From an uncultured Lachnospiraceae bacterium (GTDB lineage: Bacteria; Bacillota; Clostridia; Lachnospirales; Lachnospiraceae): 5,941 nt of DNA. The notes under the pieces were generated by a model, which saw nothing but the letters and a program-made list of their open reading frames with translations, was not told where the DNA came from and searched no databases. The stretch spans positions 1-5,941 of the forward strand of contig CACZNY010000143.1 of NCBI GenBank assembly GCA_902782655.1, read 5' to 3'. Numbering within the stretch: the first letter of the stretch is position 1; each line of letters opens with the position of its first letter. Of this stretch, positions 4,076 to 5,941 are shown one piece after another. Position numbers and translations under genes: made by a program.

Positions 4076-5941
4076 AGCCTGAGCTGCAAGGTTCATGGTT
4101 TTTACGGCATTAACGAAATCTCCCTCCGGCATGGGACGCGCAAAATAAAATCCCTGGATAAACTCTACTCCCAGCTCCTCCATCTTATGCAGCTGCTCTG
4201 TCGTCTCGACGCCCTCAGCCACTGTCTCCGCCCCTATCTGACGTATCATATCCGCCGAGCTCTCAAGAAGAGTCATTGCGTTATTCTTATCTATATCGCT
4301 GCTCATGGTAAAGGGCGACTGTACTATGGTCTTGTCAAGCTTAATTATATCGAAGGGCATCATGATGATACGCGACAATGACGAATATCCCGTACCGAAA
4401 TCATCCAGTGAAAAATTAAAGCCCAGATGTGAAAGCCGCATTACATTTGCCTCGACCACTCCTGTGAAGGTATCATCAGAGGTTTCCGTTATCTCCAGAT
4501 TGATCTGCGACGGCTGTACATGGAAGCTCTCGGTTATCCTGGTAAGCTTCCCGGCAATATCATCCTGCAGCATATCAGAGACAGAAAGATTGAGCTCTAT
4601 ATATCTTATCCCGAGATCAGCTATGTTCCTTGTGGATATCATCCGGCACACCTGCTGTATCACGAAATCATCTATTTCCACTATTGATCCGTTATTCTCC
4701 GCTACGGTTATAAAGAGATCCGGAGGGATGAATTTGTCACCGTCATGCAGTCTCAGCAGCGCCTCGGCAGACACAAACCTCTTTTCCTTCAGAGAATAGA
4801 TCGGCTGGTAGTATACCTCGAGATTACCGTCACTCACGGCATTTCGTACCTTTTCGTCCACTCTGCGCATGTATTCCTCGGTAGAAAGATCCAGGCTTTC
4901 CACATCAATAACGGGCTTACCGTACATCCTGCCCTCCTTGACGGCAAGATGTATCAGATCGGTGAGTCCCAGCATGTCCGATGCCATATTCGGAAGCTCT
5001 ATCAGGCATACACTGGAGGGTATCTCCATTTCATAAGCCTCGGTACCGAAGGTGGATTCAAACCTGGCCTGCATGGCATTCATTATCTTTACGGTCTCTT
5101 CCTTCTCTCCGTTCTCCGTGATTATCACATACGTTCCCTGATTCAGCCTGTATACCGAGGCTCCGTCCGATATCCGCAGGATCTCATTCATTACGGAATG
5201 TCTCAGATTAAGCTCATTTACCTCTCCAAGAAGCCGGAGGAAGGTCTCACTGCTGTGGATAGCAAGCAGCACCAGCCAGATCTCACCGCCATGACGCTGT
5301 ATATAATAGAAGCGCTTTCGCATATCCTCCTTAAACGCCTCCAGTCCCATCAGTCCGGTGTCAGGATTAAACTGCTCTTCAGGATTTTTCAGATTAAAGA
5401 AGGTCTCGGCCAGAAGCAGAGCCACCACGAATCTCTGGATCTGGATCTCCGGATAGACCATCTCTATGATGGTAGCAAATATCGCGGCCACAGTCATGAC
5501 GATAAGCATTATGGTACGCTCTGCAGCCGTGCTTTTATTATATACAAGGAGCACATTGAGTCCCACTACAAAAATGAAAAGATCACAGCAGTAGGCTCCC
5601 GTCCTGAACTGGCTCGCCAGTCCGAAGGAAGCCATCACTATACAGAGTGTGTCCAGCGCGAAGGGAAGGCCGACAAAAAGCATGAGCCTCATCACGCCGG
5701 TGCTGTAGGTCCTTCCCATATAAAGGAAAAGGACGGTAAGGCTTATGGACACTGCCGTCAGCTCCCAGGCCGCTACACGGAAGGGCACTATGAGCTCCAT
5801 ATGTCTTAAAGGTCCGATATAATAGGCTATGCTCATACCGGAGGCCAGCATGGAACAAAGAAAAGCGGCGAAAGCTATGGTATTGTTTTCAACCTTGTCC
5901 ATCCTCTGGAGGAAAAACGCGTACAGCAGGCATATGATCAC
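4043..5941 (-). CDS. Membrane-anchored protein with degenerate GGDEF and intact EAL domain (c-di-GMP phosphodiesterase), 5' end cut by window
   Basis: 632 residues are visible; the frame is open at the window edge and begins inside a hydrophobic segment, so the true start is probably outside. Roughly six or seven hydrophobic segments (1-11, 22-44, 50-76, 82-108, 116-134, 142-162, 166-183) form a membrane domain of unknown ligand. A GGDEF-like domain follows from DTGL (194-197), but NQGTY (267-271) stands where GGDEF should be, so cyclase activity is not expected. The EAL domain (about 365-618) keeps its key residues: Glu393 in EALLR, Asn451 in NLSVS, Glu483 and Glu486 in LEITET, Asp513 and Asp514 in DDFGTGYSSL, Lys534 in IIKLD, Glu576 and Glu579 in AEGVET, Gln596 in QGFYFARPMP. 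It should therefore hydrolyse cyclic-di-GMP to pGpG at the inner membrane face. The stop lies inside cobQ (33-base overlap). There is no obvious functional link to cobalamin. Confidence 0.93.
   Translation of the reverse strand: MIICLLYAFFLQRMDKVENNTIAFAAFLCSMLASGMSIAYYIGPLRHMELIVPFRVAAWELTAVSISLTVLFLYMGRTYSTGVMRLMLFVGLPFALDTLCIVMASFGLASQFRTGAYCCDLFIFVVGLNVLLVYNKSTAAERTIMLIVMTVAAIFATIIEMVYPEIQIQRFVVALLLAETFFNLKNPEEQFNPDTGLMGLEAFKEDMRKRFYYIQRHGGEIWLVLLAIHSSETFLRLLGEVNELNLRHSVMNEILRISDGASVYRLNQGTYVIITENGEKEETVKIMNAMQARFESTFGTEAYEMEIPSSVCLIELPNMASDMLGLTDLIHLAVKEGRMYGKPVIDVESLDLSTEEYMRRVDEKVRNAVSDGNLEVYYQPIYSLKEKRFVSAEALLRLHDGDKFIPPDLFITVAENNGSIVEIDDFVIQQVCRMISTRNIADLGIRYIELNLSVSDMLQDDIAGKLTRITESFHVQPSQINLEITETSDDTFTGVVEANVMRLSHLGFNFSLDDFGTGYSSLSRIIMMPFDIIKLDKTIVQSPFTMSSDIDKNNAMTLLESSADMIRQIGAETVAEGVETTEQLHKMEELGVEFIQGFYFARPMPEGDFVNAVKTMNLAAQASEHVVDQTEI

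Noticed and set aside
4745..5809. 354-codon open frame on the plus strand
   Set aside because: It lies wholly antisense to the EAL gene, whose motifs are unmistakable. It has no ribosome binding site or recognisable domain and arises from the codon bias of the real gene.

Overview
The window looks like chromosomal DNA of an anaerobic Gram-positive bacterium of the class Clostridia, most likely Lachnospiraceae. This is an inference from three things: the very strong AGGAGGT-type ribosome binding sites, a DUF4250-type small protein, and genes that fit cobalamin synthesis in such organisms. I see no mobile element, tRNA, rRNA or CRISPR array, and coding density is high.

Layout. Positions 1-2270 form a tightly packed minus-strand group, transcribed right to left. 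It holds a 58-residue DUF4250 protein (2094-2270), the cofactor-independent phosphoglycerate mutase gpmI (483-2075) and the 5' three-quarters of cbiC, precorrin-8X methylmutase (1-473, cut by the window edge). Gaps are only 18 and 9 bases, so this is probably one operon. A 106-base intergenic region (2271-2376) carries back-to-back promoters that appear to share one -35 hexamer. To the right, on the plus strand, are a 70-residue peptide gene (2377-2589) and cobQ/cbiP, cobyric acid synthase (2603-4075). The last gene (4043-5941, minus strand, 5' end beyond the window) is a membrane-bound EAL-domain protein for cyclic-di-GMP. It converges on cobQ and overlaps its 3' end by 33 bases.

How the genes fit together. 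CbiC and CobQ act at two points of corrin-ring synthesis: methyl migration to cobyrinate, and later the amidation of the a,c-diamide to cobyric acid. They lie on opposite arms of one divergent promoter region, with the glycolytic gene gpmI placed between that region and cbiC. The EAL protein appears to be an unrelated signalling gene.

The least explained element is the 70-residue peptide. It combines a textbook double-glycine (bacteriocin-type) leader with a cationic 52-residue remainder holding two CPRC knuckles. It has a near-perfect promoter and ribosome binding site and sits directly upstream of cobQ. No processing transporter is visible in the window, so its role remains open.
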